Source: Struthio camelus
Taxonomy: Eukaryota > Chordata > Aves > Struthioniformes > Struthionidae
DNA length: 64,000 nucleotides
Assembly (NCBI RefSeq): GCF_040807025.1
Contig: NC_090942.1
Coordinates: forward strand, 205,800,640-205,864,639
Direction of reading: 5' to 3'
Part shown: piece after piece, positions 26,359-39,250 of the stretch
How positions within the stretch are numbered: position 1 is the first letter of the stretch
How the letters are laid out: every line of letters starts with the position of its first letter
Position numbers and translations under genes: made by a program
The notes under the pieces: model-generated
Told to the model about the DNA's origin: nothing
Databases searched by the model: none
Seen by the model: the letters and a program-made list of their open reading frames with translations, nothing else

Positions 26359-29300
26359 CTCACTTGCTGTTATCTGTCTGCTGTTACATACCCTCAGGTA
26401 ATGAAGCCCCCATCTGCTCATACTGAGATGTATTAATTGATTTTGTAAGAAGAAAATAGTGGATTTAATTGTTTATCAGTGATGTACAAAGTATGGTTAC
26501 TGCGATGAGAAGAGGGCAAGGAATATTTATCAAAAGAGAAAGCTTAACCTTATGGCTCTTGCTATCTAGTGTTAAAAGACTTTGCTCCCTTCCTATATGT
26601 TACCGGCCAGTAGTCCTGTTAAAAATTATTGTTTATTTTTAACACTCATCTAGCAAAGAGTTCAGCCTAGTAAAACAGATCAGGAGGGCAACCTCTAAAT
26701 TGCTAATTATAACTTATGTGGATTTTGACCAGGTAGAAGGAAAAAAAACCATGGCAGGGGCCCAGACTAAGCATTCTGGTTTGGGCTGTTCCATGATTTG
26801 GCAGTTCAAAACTCTTTTTTTCTGGGGTTAGATCCTGACAGTCCCTAAAGCTCACCTGCATTAGCGATAGTTTGAAGCAGGAGTCATGGCCCTGGAGAGT
26901 GAGTAATTTACTGGATTGTATAGAATATCTATGTCTGAATTCTTTTCTTTTATTCTATAATAGTAGTAGTGTGCACAAAGAAAGAAGGAATAACAGTTTA
27001 GTTTCAATAGTTACATACAAAACTCCAACTTGCGTTGTTTTAAGCCAAGTTTCTTGTCAAAGTTGTTTCCAGTCACTCAGACTTAATGACTGATTTGATT
27101 AGAAAGTCACTGGAGACCTCCTGACTCTCTTTGAATATTTATACGTACTTCAAAGATGGAAGGGTGAATCACTGCTGAATGGAGATCTGTTCCTGCCTTC
27201 CCTTCCCGTCAAATCACTCCAGCCCATATTAGCTTTCTTTGTCCTAAAAAACATGAATGAGTGCCACCATATATTTAGGGCTCAGTCCCGCCCCAGTTAA
27301 AAGCTGTAATAAGATTCCTAGGTATTCAATGAGAGAAGGCTGAGACCCTTTATGGGCCAAGCAAACCTAACTAGAAGGAAAGTTGATTAGAAGATGGCTA
27401 CTTAAGTTAAGGTCATATTCGCTATTGTTCTTCATATTTTCTCCACTTAATCAACCACTTATTTGGGTTGCTATGGTTACTTGTTACTGTTATGTAAAGA
27501 GAAATCCAATTCAGCCTGTCACTGGGATGCTGGATATGAGCAATGTAAAAGATAAATACCACAAATGCCACATTAATCATGTCAAAGCTCCTCTGATGTC
27601 CTCAAAATTATAAAGACAATACTGTTTATTATTGAGGGGTGCCTCTCAACTTGGTTTTGGTTCACAGAATAATTTATTTTAAGATGAGGATGCTGACTAC
27701 TCCCATTGGAACGACACTAATACACACCAGCCTTGTATTTGGCTCAATAAATAAAACAGAAATTTAACTATCAGCATGTCTCTGCTGAAGTTCTTTATGA
27801 GCGTGGTGAGCCCGCAGGGACATAGTTCAGGCACCATTTAGTGACGCCCTGACCTATTCATTACTTCCATTTACGTTTGTAGAGAATGCCTGAGTCTTGC
27901 AGAAGCATCAGGCCTTCCTGCCCTATTAGGTTCCCCCCAGCCCCAGCATGTTCTGCATAACTGGGGGTTTTGCCTATGGTACCCAGAAACTCAAACTACT
28001 GTAAAAAATTGCTAAATCATACTTCACACTCATGTTATGAAGCATTTATAGAGATAAACTTCCTTTTTGTTTAAATTCTACCGTATTCCTGGTTCTGATA
28101 CTGATATTCAGCCCGGTGTGGTTCCCTTTCTACCAGTCATGGGCTGGGCGCAGCACTTCTGCCCCCACATGCTGTTTGCAGACCACCGTGTGGCCTTGTG
28201 GTGGTCCCTAGCTAGTAATAGTCTGCTCCTTACCCAGCTCTGAGCTTTCAGTTGCAGAAACAGGACAAGCACTTGTTATATGGTCTTTTCTTTTTTCTTA
28301 TATTATTATTTTTTCCCCAGACGGGTTCCAAGCTGTGGTTTCCAGCAAGCTGATTCTGTTACGTGCTGCTCTGACTGTCCCTAAAGCAAGGCACTGCTTC
28401 CTTCCCACGGTCTCAGGGTTAGAGCCTATGTCTTCTATAGAGTGCATGTTGGACTGTGTAAACTGCCCACTGCTGGCTAGATACTTTCTGATGGTCTTCT
28501 AGCTGAGGGGAGATGTCCCACTACGGAACTGTTTGCTTGTCTGTTTGTTTTTAATTTACGCTGCCTGCACCATTCTGCCAGAGTTCTTGCTTTATGTGTG
28601 CGAAGTGCTGGGAATGGAAGCTAAATTTAGGAAACTAAAACTAATGCTAACAGGCAGAGCATCCCCTAGACCTTGTTATTTATTTGGCTGCCCAAAGAGA
28701 TTTGAGGACCCGATTTGGCCAGGGTTTAGCCAGAATTTCAGACTTTCTGCTTTCTTTGGCTCAGGTGGGGGATCTCAGAGGATGCAAGTTTCCCAAGGAA
28801 GTACAGAGAGAGTGGCCAGACCCTCAGTCCTTTTCGGACAGTGTACGCACAGCCCTGTTCCACTGCAGCACTTTGTCTTCAGCTGTCCCTGTCCTCCAGG
28901 ACCCTCCATCTCTCTGCCAAAGCATGCCCCGTCTGGGTCTTTCTAGCGAGCTGTGCCACTGGGAATGGCTATCATGTCTCTGCTGCCACCACAGCTTTGT
29001 GGGGAGGACATGGGCAGGTGAATGAACTGAAGAGAGATAATGCTGCAAATAAAGTCTCTTGAAATGCATCACTGACTCCATGGCATCTGTGTTTGTTCAA
29101 ATACAAAGTAGCTTTTCTCACAGTGGAGGAAGGAGTCCTACCTTGCATACATTGCACTGCATCTGGGGGTACAGGTATGCCCACAGACAGTTACTGCAGA
29201 GTAGCATATAACCACATGGACAGTGTAGACTGAATGTACCAGAGTATATTGGCCCAGCAGCTGGTGGCTATCTAGTAACCCAAGATAAACCTTCCAAGCA

Positions 29301-32300
29301 GCGAGCATTTACAGGCTGCCTTATAAATGACTCTGGAGATTTAAGAACTCACATGACAGCTGTATGAGTTAGAGCTGAAAGCTTTTCACATGGCAGTAGT
29401 GCTGCTATGTTTGTTCATGGAGATAAAAATTGTATTTCTACATGGTGCCAGGATATAGTTTATTAAAGACTCACCTCTTTTCATGTAAAAGAACTAAGTC
29501 TGCTCTCAGGCTACAGGCACACAGGTGCCTCATGCAAGGTAAAGATAGGGGAGAAGCTGCTGGACACCAGTGGCTTCTCATGTCCAAACGCCTACTCAGA
29601 AATAAGTTAATGGTAACTCATCACTTTTTCACAGAAGTAACCACCCCTTTATTTGTTTATACAGCCCGTTACTCGGATGCAGCCATCAGGCTGTAAGCTG
29701 GCAGCCTCCCTTGTTTCAGGTTGCTTTGCGTCCTCTCCTGTTGCGGGACGGCTGGAACTGTTGCTGGAAACTGTTGACACACTGATAGCTGCAATGGCAT
29801 TGAGCAGTCTTCAGGTAAGAGCACTGAACAGTTTCACATGAAGCATTTCTTTAATGCTATGCAATAAGCAGACATCAGTCGTAGGGAAGACCAATTTACT
29901 TTCTCAGCATATCAAGCACAGCAAACTCAAACTTGTTTTGAGGAAGCACCCTGGTGTAGAGGTCTAATACAAAGCCCACTGAAAAGAAAGGACAGACTTT
30001 TGTCTCGAAGAGCTTTTGTTGAAGACAAATTCTAAAAAGATGACGGCTACCAGACCACTAGCATATGTGTTAAACCTCAGACTGTGTCAGGGATAGGAAG
30101 GGCTGACATTAAGGGTGTCCTTGCAGTCTCACCTTCCGCTAGCAACACTATAAATCCCCCACTCCAAACACTAGAAGTTGTCCCACTGGGAAGACCTACT
30201 GGATCTCCAGCCTGACACTGTCCTTGCCTGCTTCGCAAGCTTTCTCTCTGCCAGGCACACGAAACTCACCCAGGCATTGATGTCTGAAGACAGACAGCTA
30301 CACTTCCCAGCCTCAGCCTCTGACCCTGCTATACCAGTGTGCCCTCTCCACCACCTGCAAGCGGAGTTCAGTTCAGGAAACAAGAATGCATTTCAAACTT
30401 CAATGCCTTTTCCTTCCACCTCAGCTTTACTCTCAGTCCTGCTTACATATTTCTCTGTTAGATTGCAGAGTTGAAATTCCAGTTTTTTTGTTCAACAAAC
30501 GCCGACTAGATTTTTTTCCCCTTGTTCCATTAGCACCTTGTATTTGTGGGTGGAAGTCTGCTGGTTTAAGCACAAAGTCCAGGGATGGCATCCATTGCTA
30601 TAAGGAACTGACATAGCAAAGGCCGTAACTGCTCTGCCTCTGAAGAGGTGGCCATCACAGGGGCCCACAGTCTCAGGTAATTATCATGCACCTGACTGCC
30701 CTGGCTGTCTAAACTGCAGCTCTTGCCAAAAGTGCATTTTAAGCTCTCACAGTGTGGAAGAGTGTGGCCACAATAATCTACATCTCTGTGACCTTGACCC
30801 TGATTGCTGCAATTAGCTTTACATAAGGTTAAGCTCAAAAGCCTCTCCATGGCTTCAGCCAGTACTGTCTGGACAAGGGAGCGCAGCGAGAGCGTATCAC
30901 AGAGTGTAGCCCTGAATCCTCTATTAGCCTGTAGTTATCTTCCAGGAGAAATCCACTAAATTCAAGGTCTGATGTTTAGCATCATGGGGATAAGTTGCCT
31001 TTCAATGCCTTTCTTTAAAGTGCGATGAAAGGCAAACGCTGTGTCCTAGACTTCAGCTCTATTCAGAACAAGCTAGAGCATATTCAAGCTGAAATATAAA
31101 ATATAGCCATTTTGACTAAGCTTTCTACAGCATTTCTACATTATTTCTCCTAATTACATTCAATCCCCTAAATGCTATTCACTGGCTTGATTTTTTTGAG
31201 GTGACTGGGTCACTGCTGTTGCAGCTGAATCGATGTTTTCTTCAGTCTTGACCTGACATTTAAATTAGATTGAAGATAGTCAGCAATAAAAGACTAAAAC
31301 TGAGGTCTCTGTCTGCTCTATCCCTCTTGCCCTACCTCTCATATGCAGTGCCTTAGAAACAATTTTAAGGTGTCCTCTTTCCCCATAGTGTTAAAGGTTG
31401 CATGTAATCTTTTCTGGGTCAGGAATACTTAACCGATGTGACTGAATTAACATGCTAGTTTGTAGTCTGGCTTATAATACTGCAGCTTTTGTCCAGCTGG
31501 AAATGGTGGATAGAAATAATGGAGGACTATTTTCTGTCTCTGGGCTTGCTGTGAAAAGAAATCTAAAACCCAAAAAGCTAAACATAAAAACAATAAAATA
31601 ATCATAATAAAAATATAATAAAATAGTCTAAAAATAAATGAAATTGACAGAGAACAAGGGTCAAAAAATCTTGCAACAATTATGAATGTTTATGTGATGT
31701 GGCTATTGTACTTCTCTGAAACATTTTACAATATTATCCTGGACTTCTCTGGTCAGATTCCTTCTCACCTGACTGCAAAGATATAAAAGAGAAATACCTT
31801 CTAGAGAACTGCGAATGTCTACTTTAGGTCAAATTAAACTGCTTGTTGGTGGAGTGTTTCTCTCCATTAACTATGATGTTTGAAGTTGGAGATTAATCCC
31901 ACACCTCAGACACCAAAAAGTAGTGATGATCGCCTGCCTCCCACCTGTTTCCTATTGTGTTCCCATGAGGACTTGCCTCACTAACATTAGTGAGTGAGAA
32001 GCAGAGCTAAACGTGAATGAAAGATTGTAAGAGAGAGCACTGTGGTCATTAAAATTTGAAAGTTTTATTCATTAATATTTTCAGTGATCTCTGGAAGGAG
32101 AGGATCAGTAAGCAGCAAACATCAACAGTATGGGGCAAGATGTTCTACTTTCGATGTCCACACCCAAAATGTAGATCCTTAATATCCTCATTCTACTGGC
32201 ATCTCAACCTGGAGATACTCAGCACTGAAGTTCCCAATCAGCTCTACCTTGTGCCTGTGCTGCTATGCCATCCTTTGCCCATCTGGCCTGCGGGACTCCC

Positions 32301-35300
32301 TTTGCTGAGGACAGAACTGAGTACAGATCTTCACCTCCCTTGTGTGGCTATTGCTGCCGACCTGCTGAGTAAATGGAGGTATAGTTTGCTGTTGTTTGAA
32401 GAAACAATGGCTGTGATTTCTGAAGATTTCTTCAAAGCAGTTGGTTTTTGAGAGCCTAAGATCCGTGGAGATGTAACTAACTGGTAACTCCTTTTGTGAC
32501 TGGGTAGTCTGATTATCTAATGAGTTCTCCTTTGCTTCTGTTGGTCTGATGCCCTTGCCCACTTTGGGATCTGTTTTATACTTCAGTAAGCCCAAAAGGA
32601 GATACTGATGCTAATGTAAATGCCATGCAGACATGATAATATCTGTCAAGCTCTCCTGATCTGCTGTGTTGGCAACTTTATATAGAAACAATACATGACA
32701 TTTCCAGACTGAGATACAGTGCACTGGGCTTTGGAGGATGAAAAGCCCTACTCCTTGCATTGAGGAAGGAAATCAACAGAGCACTTAGCTTTTAAAATAA
32801 AAGTTTAAAAGACTTAACACAAAGAGTTACACCTACCACCTACATCTAATTAGACTGAGCTGTCTCTCTGCAGCTTCAAGAAAGGTACCAGCTTCCCAAA
32901 CAGCGGTAACATTTAAGACTTCTTCTACCTGCAGTATTTTCTGTTGGCTAACTTAAACAGCTGCCTCCTCAGTCCATGGCTGGTATGGATCCCATTCCTG
33001 AGTAACTCAGGTAGGTTAATCTGCCTAAGTATGCTTCATCTGCCGTTTAACCAGGTCCATCCCTCTTAGGCACGCCAAACTCCCTTCACAGTTGATCAGT
33101 ACAATCCATAGAGTTTAGTTCATCTAAAACGGGTAGATGACATGCATGTTCCAAGTGCCTGATCTTCCTTCATGAACTCTTTCAAGGGAGCCTGTGCTGA
33201 CTCTTGCTGAGGGTGGCTTTACGCTGTAGGCTGTGTAGCTACCCATGGAGATGTGGGTCTCATACCTTCCCGTGCACTGTGATGGGAGCCTGCTGTCAGT
33301 GTTGTAAGTTTGGTTAGGAGCCTAAAAACGAGATGATGCGATGTTCAGGCTCCTTCACACGTCTCCTCCCAGTAGCTTTTCCCTGAGTGGTGGTTTCAGT
33401 TTGCTACTGTAAATCGGCAGATAAAAGATCTGTGGCCTATCTGCTGAGCAGTCTTAACCAATAGGTGTTTTCTTTTCTCATACTAAGACGTCATAGTAAC
33501 ATATGAAATACATACTGTGATTGCAAGTACAGTACATTGCAGCAAAGTTGGTTGTTTCCTATAGAATAAGATATCAGTGTTTTAAGTGGGTCTTCTGAAA
33601 ATGTATTCATCATTACACTAGAGAGTAGGGGTGAACCAATTATTAATTAATTTAAAAAAAATTACTGCACTTAGTAAGAATGGTAATAACGAGAGCAAGA
33701 GTGGACACAATCTACTCTGATTATGTAAAAAAGGCTTTGAAAGACTGTGTGCTACTTGATTAGTAGGCTAAGAAGAACTTGAGTAGTCACAGCAACTTTA
33801 AATATAGACTAGAGCCTTAAGTTTGAGTATGTGAGGCACGAAGAGGGAGCTTTGGCATAGGGCATGTGAAAACTGAGAACATCCAGATCTATTAGAAAAA
33901 GAAATAAAAATTGAAGTCCCAACAAGAAAAATATTGAGCACAGTATCTAAGCCTCTGGGCTAGCATTTAAAGTAAAACTGTTCAGTTCATCCTCCTCTTT
34001 CTCTTCTTTCTGCTTTCCTAACCAATATTAAATCACTTGGTTAAATAAACCATCATTTTAAAGATTCTGTCTTTATGGTATTTGGTCTCTCTGTTCGTAA
34101 ACAGCCCAGGTACAGTTTGTTGAAACGGTCCAGAAGTTGCAGTCTCTGGCAATTGCAGCCTCCTGTCTATGGAAGTTAAATGTTCCAAACATGGATTGGA
34201 TTTCCAGGTAAAATCTAGGCACTTTCCACAGCTCAAATATCTTTACTGGTAGCCCCTGTTTAATGTAATGTCTTTTTTTCCAAGACTTTATGTACATATA
34301 TGGGAACATCTTGTCAGGTAGCATCACAAGTACATGTAACATAGTAGTCTGCCTCTTCTAAAGTTACTGTGAACTAGCTCTGTCAATCAGAAAGTGTTTC
34401 TAAGCTAGCTGGGTCTCAGTTCTAGCAAATGAGCTGCCTTCAGATTACTAGGTTGAGGGAAATTAAGTTCTCTGCTATATAGAATATTTGAATTTGCTAT
34501 TTCATTTTTTCAATGCTAAAAATATGCAGGGTATTGTGTAGAGAAGTCCAGCTATGGACAAGTCCGGTGGTGCAGAACTGTTCATAATACAAGCTATTAC
34601 AGCTGCAGGAATAGACCTTTCCATTTAATTTGAAGGAACAGCCTGTTAGTAGGAGCAGTGAAGGAGCCATAAGACCAGCCTTATCTGTAGTCCCAACCCA
34701 CTTGTTTCAATAGGTTGAATCCTAGAAGCTGGAGAATATGCAGGGAAGGAGAGCAGGGAAGGATCATATATATATTTGCTCTGTTTCTACATGCTTTCTC
34801 CAGGTTTCCCTACCAGCCAGGGTGAGATGACTGGGTGAGACGAACCTTTCATCTGGTCCATTTATAATCCTACATACCCTTCTGTGATCTCCTGTAATAT
34901 CCTCCGTTCAAATAACCATAGAAGGGTCTGAGCCTGTAGAGACAGAGGAAGGATAAGCAGAAGTTAGTGTATTTATTATATGTGTGGGTTAATGACATTT
35001 ATAGTGCTCTTTCAGGAGTACTTTGAAGAAGAGAAGTTTTCTAGCTGTTGTGGGTGAGGTCCAAGAAGGTGAAAGTGTGCTGCTCCTGCACAGGAAGGGC
35101 TCGCTGCCAATGTGGAAGCACAAACACCTGCCTGGTGGCCAGAGCTGAGGGGTTCCAGCTAAAGAAAGACATTTCTGTTTGTCTGTCAGTCTGATTTCTT
35201 TTTTTTTTTTTTTTTTGAGTTTTCTGTTGGCAGAAAGTAAAATAAACCCCAAGATCTCCAAGCCTCATAGCCCAAGGGAAACATGTGGGCACTGATGTGT

Positions 35301-37190
35301 AACATTTAATAATTAGGATCAACGGCACCCAAATATTTTACCTTTATCCTGGTGGCTAGTCATGTGATTCAGGGTGAAATGAAATAGCCATTGCCTGAAA
35401 ATTCAAGAGATTTCTGCTTCAGAGCATGTGACACGGAAGAGCATAGGGCAGGTTCATGTCAGATACTCACCCAGCTTCCCTCAGGATGAGGGGGAGTGTT
35501 TTGTATCTGGGTTTCCCAAACCCTCAGTAAATGTTGTAACCACTGGGATATCCACTAAAAGGGAACACGAGGTCGGCCAATGTTCTCCGTATGAGAACGA
35601 GCTGCGGTGCCTCGGCCTGGCAAGGTGTGCATGGCTGCAGGACCCTGCAACTTGCTTAGGCATCTAACTCCCTGGATGAGGTGGCGGTCAAGCCTTTGCT
35701 CTTTCCTCTGTATTTTTCAGTAGAGAACTCCTAGTCAGCTTGTTAGCTTTTGTGAACCTGCTGCTTGGGCATCTAAGAGTGCAGTTGCAAGGCAGTTAAG
35801 CCAATGAAAGTGAAGATTTCTGGTCCTCCTCCTACCTCTAGTGATTATGTGAGAAGGCTATTTATGGAGATCATTCAGCAAAACCCAGGCAACCCTTCCC
35901 TCCACCCCCTTGGTAACCCACGCAGCTATTTGTTTTGTTTTGTTTTTCATTGGGTTGGTTTTCAGCCAGCCAGGATCCCTCACCAGGGGCATGGCACAGT
36001 TACGGGGGTCTCTGTGCTGGTGCAAAGGGAAGGCCGAAATTGGGGACCTCATGGAGGCTTGGATATTGTGAAGCTACACTGTGTCACAGCATGCCCGAAT
36101 GTGAATATACGAAAGGCATCAGAATGAGTAAATAGTTTGCATGCTATATATCATGGCGGGGTTTGGGGGTGAGAATAAGGACCAGTTCTGTGGAGAGCTT
36201 TATGCACTTAAACCTCATCAGGATCCTCACGCTTATGCACTGTGCTCCAGAAGTGACTTCTCTGACTTCAGTGGAAATATAGAAGTTATTCCTTTGAAGC
36301 GAAGGCTACGAGCCCCCATCTGAGGGGATGACCCTGCGAGCGGTGCTTCTGCAGCACAGGGCTGGCAGTATATGGTCCTGGTTCAATCTAGCCTGCTCTG
36401 CTCATGTCCTCTTTCAGATGTATTTGTTCAAAGGAAAGCAAGCAGCAAATTCCTTTTGTCTGAGCGTATAATGAGTTTTAGCAGTGTCTTGGGCAAAGAT
36501 AAGATTATGTGGGGATTATGGCAGTTTGGGCCTCAGAGTAGTGTGCTTTCTGGGAAGAAACGCTTCAGGGTGGCAGAAGTAATTTCTCTGCTCAGGCGTT
36601 TGGAGCATTGATACCAGAGACATTGAAAATCAATGAAGGAAGAGAGTGGAGGTAGGTAAGTGTCTCTTTAATGCAATGGACTATGATTTCCAAAATCCCT
36701 AGCCCCAGACCTTTCCATCTCGCAAATGTTCCTGTATTGCATTAGTCTGTATATAAATGCAAAAAATAGCTTACTCCTGTTCATTTTCTTTTAAAAGTAT
36801 ACGAACATGAGAGGCTGCGGAGACTGCAATAAGTATGTAGGACAGCAACAGCTGTGCTGTTCTTACAAAGCTAACTCTGCAGTCAGGGCTCCAGCCGCAC
36901 GAACCGGTCTTCAGGGACCTTGAAATCTGCACACACATGCTGCTTCTCTCTTCTTCCCTTTTCTTTTGTTTTTTCTTTCCTTTTATTTTCTTTTTGTCGC
37001 ATTAGGGAAATGAAATTAGGGCATGAAGACACCAACTTGCCAAAATAAATTAACTTTAAAATCCCGTTGACTCCCAAGGGTCTGCCCTTAGTACAGCACA
37101 CCATAAGAAGTAATAAAATTACAGTAAGTAAATGATCCCTTAGACTCCCATGCATAAACAACCTTAGCTGAATCCTGCAGCCCAGATTAG
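26359..37190. other. Non-coding DNA upstream of SLN
   Basis: No exon was supported. The segment contains a T18 tract at 35,199-35,216, which on the - strand reads as a poly(A)-like run but has no retrocopy or poly(A) signal next to it. A CAGCTG E-box lies near 36,850. Because SLN is transcribed rightward from about 37 kb, this stretch may hold its muscle enhancers, but none can be demonstrated from sequence alone. Confidence 0.5.
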
Positions 37191-37395
37191 CCCTTTTAAA
37201 ATATTTGGGGTGTGATGTCAGCATCTCGGATGCCAATACATTTGTTCCTCTCCTCCCTCAGACTACTTTAGTTCCCACATAGCGACAAGGCATCCAAACT
37301 GAGCGGGACAGAGCAAGAAGCTGAGAAGGAAATAATATCTGCATTGCCCCAAAGTCCTGGAGGCAGAACCACTGTGCTCCATTTAACTTCTTAAG
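37191..37395 (+). promoter_or_regulatory. SLN: Speculative SLN promoter and noncoding first exon
   Basis: SLN genes have a noncoding first exon followed by an exon carrying the whole CDS, so one should lie upstream of 38,582. The best candidate I see is a TATA-like TTTTAAAATA near 37,193 followed by a purine-rich stretch that ends in a donor-like AAG|GTAAAA with the junction after 37,395. That would give an intron of about 1.2 kb. Start, end and even existence are unproven, and other donors in the preceding kilobases are equally possible. Confidence 0.2.
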
Positions 37396-38687
37396 GTAAA
37401 AAACTTGTTTTACTTATTAAGTCAGATTTTCTCTTGCTCATGGAGATAGGAGTCTGACAAAACAGCATGGGAATGCAGGAATTTTCTTAAGTGTAGGTAC
37501 CAGCCTTTTAATATTTAATCTGCAGACTAAAGCCGTTTCTATTTAAACCCTCTGTCTTCAATCTAGTACAGTCCCAAGGCTTCTCGATGTTATAGACTAA
37601 TCCGGCTTCTCCTTTAAGATTTAGTTTGTGTGGCTGAAATTTTTTGTTTGCCTAGAGCTTATTCTTCATTTGTTTAAAGGTTTTTGTTTTATTTACACCA
37701 CGTTCAGATAGCATTAGAGCTATGTTATGCATGATAAAGTATTCTCTGCATGAATTCCAAGAACATACAAAAATCTAAACTTGTGACAAAGTAAATAAAT
37801 AATAACAATAGCCAACAGAAAACTTTTTGAATTTAACTTGAATGGGATTTCTGAAGTGAGGAAACTAGGGCAGCTTGAAAGTATAAGGAAGTCAGAAGGT
37901 GTTTGGGAAAAGTCTATCTATCTCATCTGTAGGATTAACTCACAGAATTTATGAAGCTTTTCAGAAATGAAAACGTTGCACCTTAGGTTCTCCCTGTACT
38001 TTTAGCAGGAACATGAATTCACTATTTTCTCTGCTAAGCTTTACAAGGGAGGCTGAAATTTGAATTCTTTTAAGCTGTAGTATTTCAGTACAAAATTTTA
38101 TAAATACTAATCCTTTAAGAAAAAGCGGAAAAGTGAGTGAGATAAAAATTGTAGAAATCACTACTTCTTTGTAAGAAAACAGTTTTCACCTACTTTATTT
38201 AGAAAATGAGACTACACAAACGAATATGAGAATATTAGGAACTCTGAACCGCAATATATTTGTGATGTATATCAGTTCAAAGTAATAAATGAGGTTTGGG
38301 CGGTCTTTATTTTAAAAAGCTTGTGCAAAGCAGAGCTAATTTCCAAGGACTGCTCACCTTGTGAGATGTATTTTGGGGTGATACTGAGAAGGCTTCTTGT
38401 CAGGGGGTGGAAATCAAAGAAGGTGATAAGCTGCTGGAGATAGCTTTTGCTTTTAGTGTCCGTAGTGCCTACTAAGTTTTATCCACAGAAAAAGCATTTA
38501 TTTATACCTGTATAAATGGCTCTGTTGAACTTCTCTCCTTCACTTATCTGTTCTTCACATATTTTTCTTTTTCCTTAAAAGAGCCTGTGAGCTGAAGGCT
38601 GATCTCAAGGACGCTCCCAGATAAGCCACTGAAGTTTTCCCTTTGCTTTACCTGTTGACCTCTGCTCTCCTCTGATTATTCCCCCAA

Positions 38688-38783
38688 ATGGAGCGATCTA
38701 CACAAGAACTCTTCCTGAACTTCATGATTGTCCTGATTACTGTACTGCTCATGTGGCTCCTCGTGAAGTCTTATCAGGAGTAA
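38688..38783 (+). CDS. SLN: Sarcolipin, SERCA-regulating micropeptide
   Basis: This complete 31-residue reading frame (ATG to TAA) lies within one exon. Sarcolipin is a single-pass sarcoplasmic-reticulum membrane peptide that binds SERCA Ca2+-ATPases in muscle, lowers apparent Ca2+ affinity and uncouples ATP hydrolysis from transport, so contributing to heat production. The sequence shows a short polar N-terminus with Thr5 (the known phosphorylation position), then the hallmark ELFLNF (residues 7-12), a hydrophobic helix at about 8-26 with Trp23, and a C-terminal luminal tail KSYQE. Against the human peptide as I remember it, changes are at 2, 3, 4, 6, 13, 20, 27 and 31; the last replaces Tyr31 with Glu. 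The start is fixed by length, by family identity and by an in-frame stop 13 bases upstream. The ATG context has C at -3 and G at +4. Phospholamban and myoregulin are related SERCA peptides but fit length and sequence much less well. ELMOD1 nearby supports orthology. Confidence 0.96.
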   Translation: MERSTQELFLNFMIVLITVLLMWLLVKSYQE

Positions 38784-39227
38784 AAGACAATCAGAAACTC
38801 TTGGAGTTGATTTAAGTACGTGTCTCTGCAGACATGAGTAACATCCTCAGCACACCTCTGTGATTAGTTTTCAATCAATTGAGGATGTCATGAATTTTTT
38901 TACTCTTGCATTTCTGTTGCCTGTGCTAACGTTTATAAAGGGTCTGTGATGGTGTAATTATTTTATTCTGCAGTGATCCAGCTGTAAAATGTAAAATGCA
39001 AGATCCTTAGACACTGTTACGTGTGGCTGCCTCCTCCAGCAGTTTCTGGGATTGTTGTAACCCCTTTGTCCGGAACACCCGCTTATTGGGCATCGGTGTT
39101 AGATTTTCTAGTGTATAAAACTGCAATATGCAATGTATTTGTCTTTATTAACCAGCATAAAAGGCACAGACTTGCTAAGCAGAAGGAAATGTGAAGCCTT
39201 TACTTTCTCTTGCTTTTGTTTCACTTA

Positions 39228-39233
39228 AATAAA
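39228..39233 (+). terminator. SLN: SLN poly(A) signal
   Basis: A canonical AATAAA lies 445 bases past the SLN stop codon, with a TG/GT-bearing stretch 20-40 bases beyond. It is the first canonical AATAAA in the 3' UTR and ends a transcript of expected size. Confidence 0.75.
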
Positions 39234-39250
39234 GAAGAACATGTGAAACC

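Larger units (their letters stand above)
38582..39250 (+). other. SLN: SLN coding (terminal) exon with UTRs
   Basis: The exon begins after a good acceptor: a T-rich tract at about 38,560-38,576 ending in AG at 38,580-38,581. It has about 106 bases of 5' UTR, the complete CDS, and a 3' UTR of about 465 bases. The 3' end is placed shortly after the AATAAA at 39,228-39,233, with GT-rich sequence following near 39,260. The cleavage site is estimated to within tens of bases. An upstream in-frame TGA at 38,673-38,675 means the CDS cannot extend further 5'. Confidence 0.8.

Noticed and set aside
35199-35216. T18 tract as the poly(A) tail of a - strand retrocopy
   Set aside because: The adjoining sequence on the tail-proximal side shows no poly(A) signal, gene-like content or target-site duplication.
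35480-35800. Words such as 'aaccactgggatatcc' and 'ttgcttaggcatctaactccctggatga' resembling a reptile dispersed repeat
   Set aside because: Only two or three short words match my memory of the family and the blocks between them do not align, so I did not call an element.
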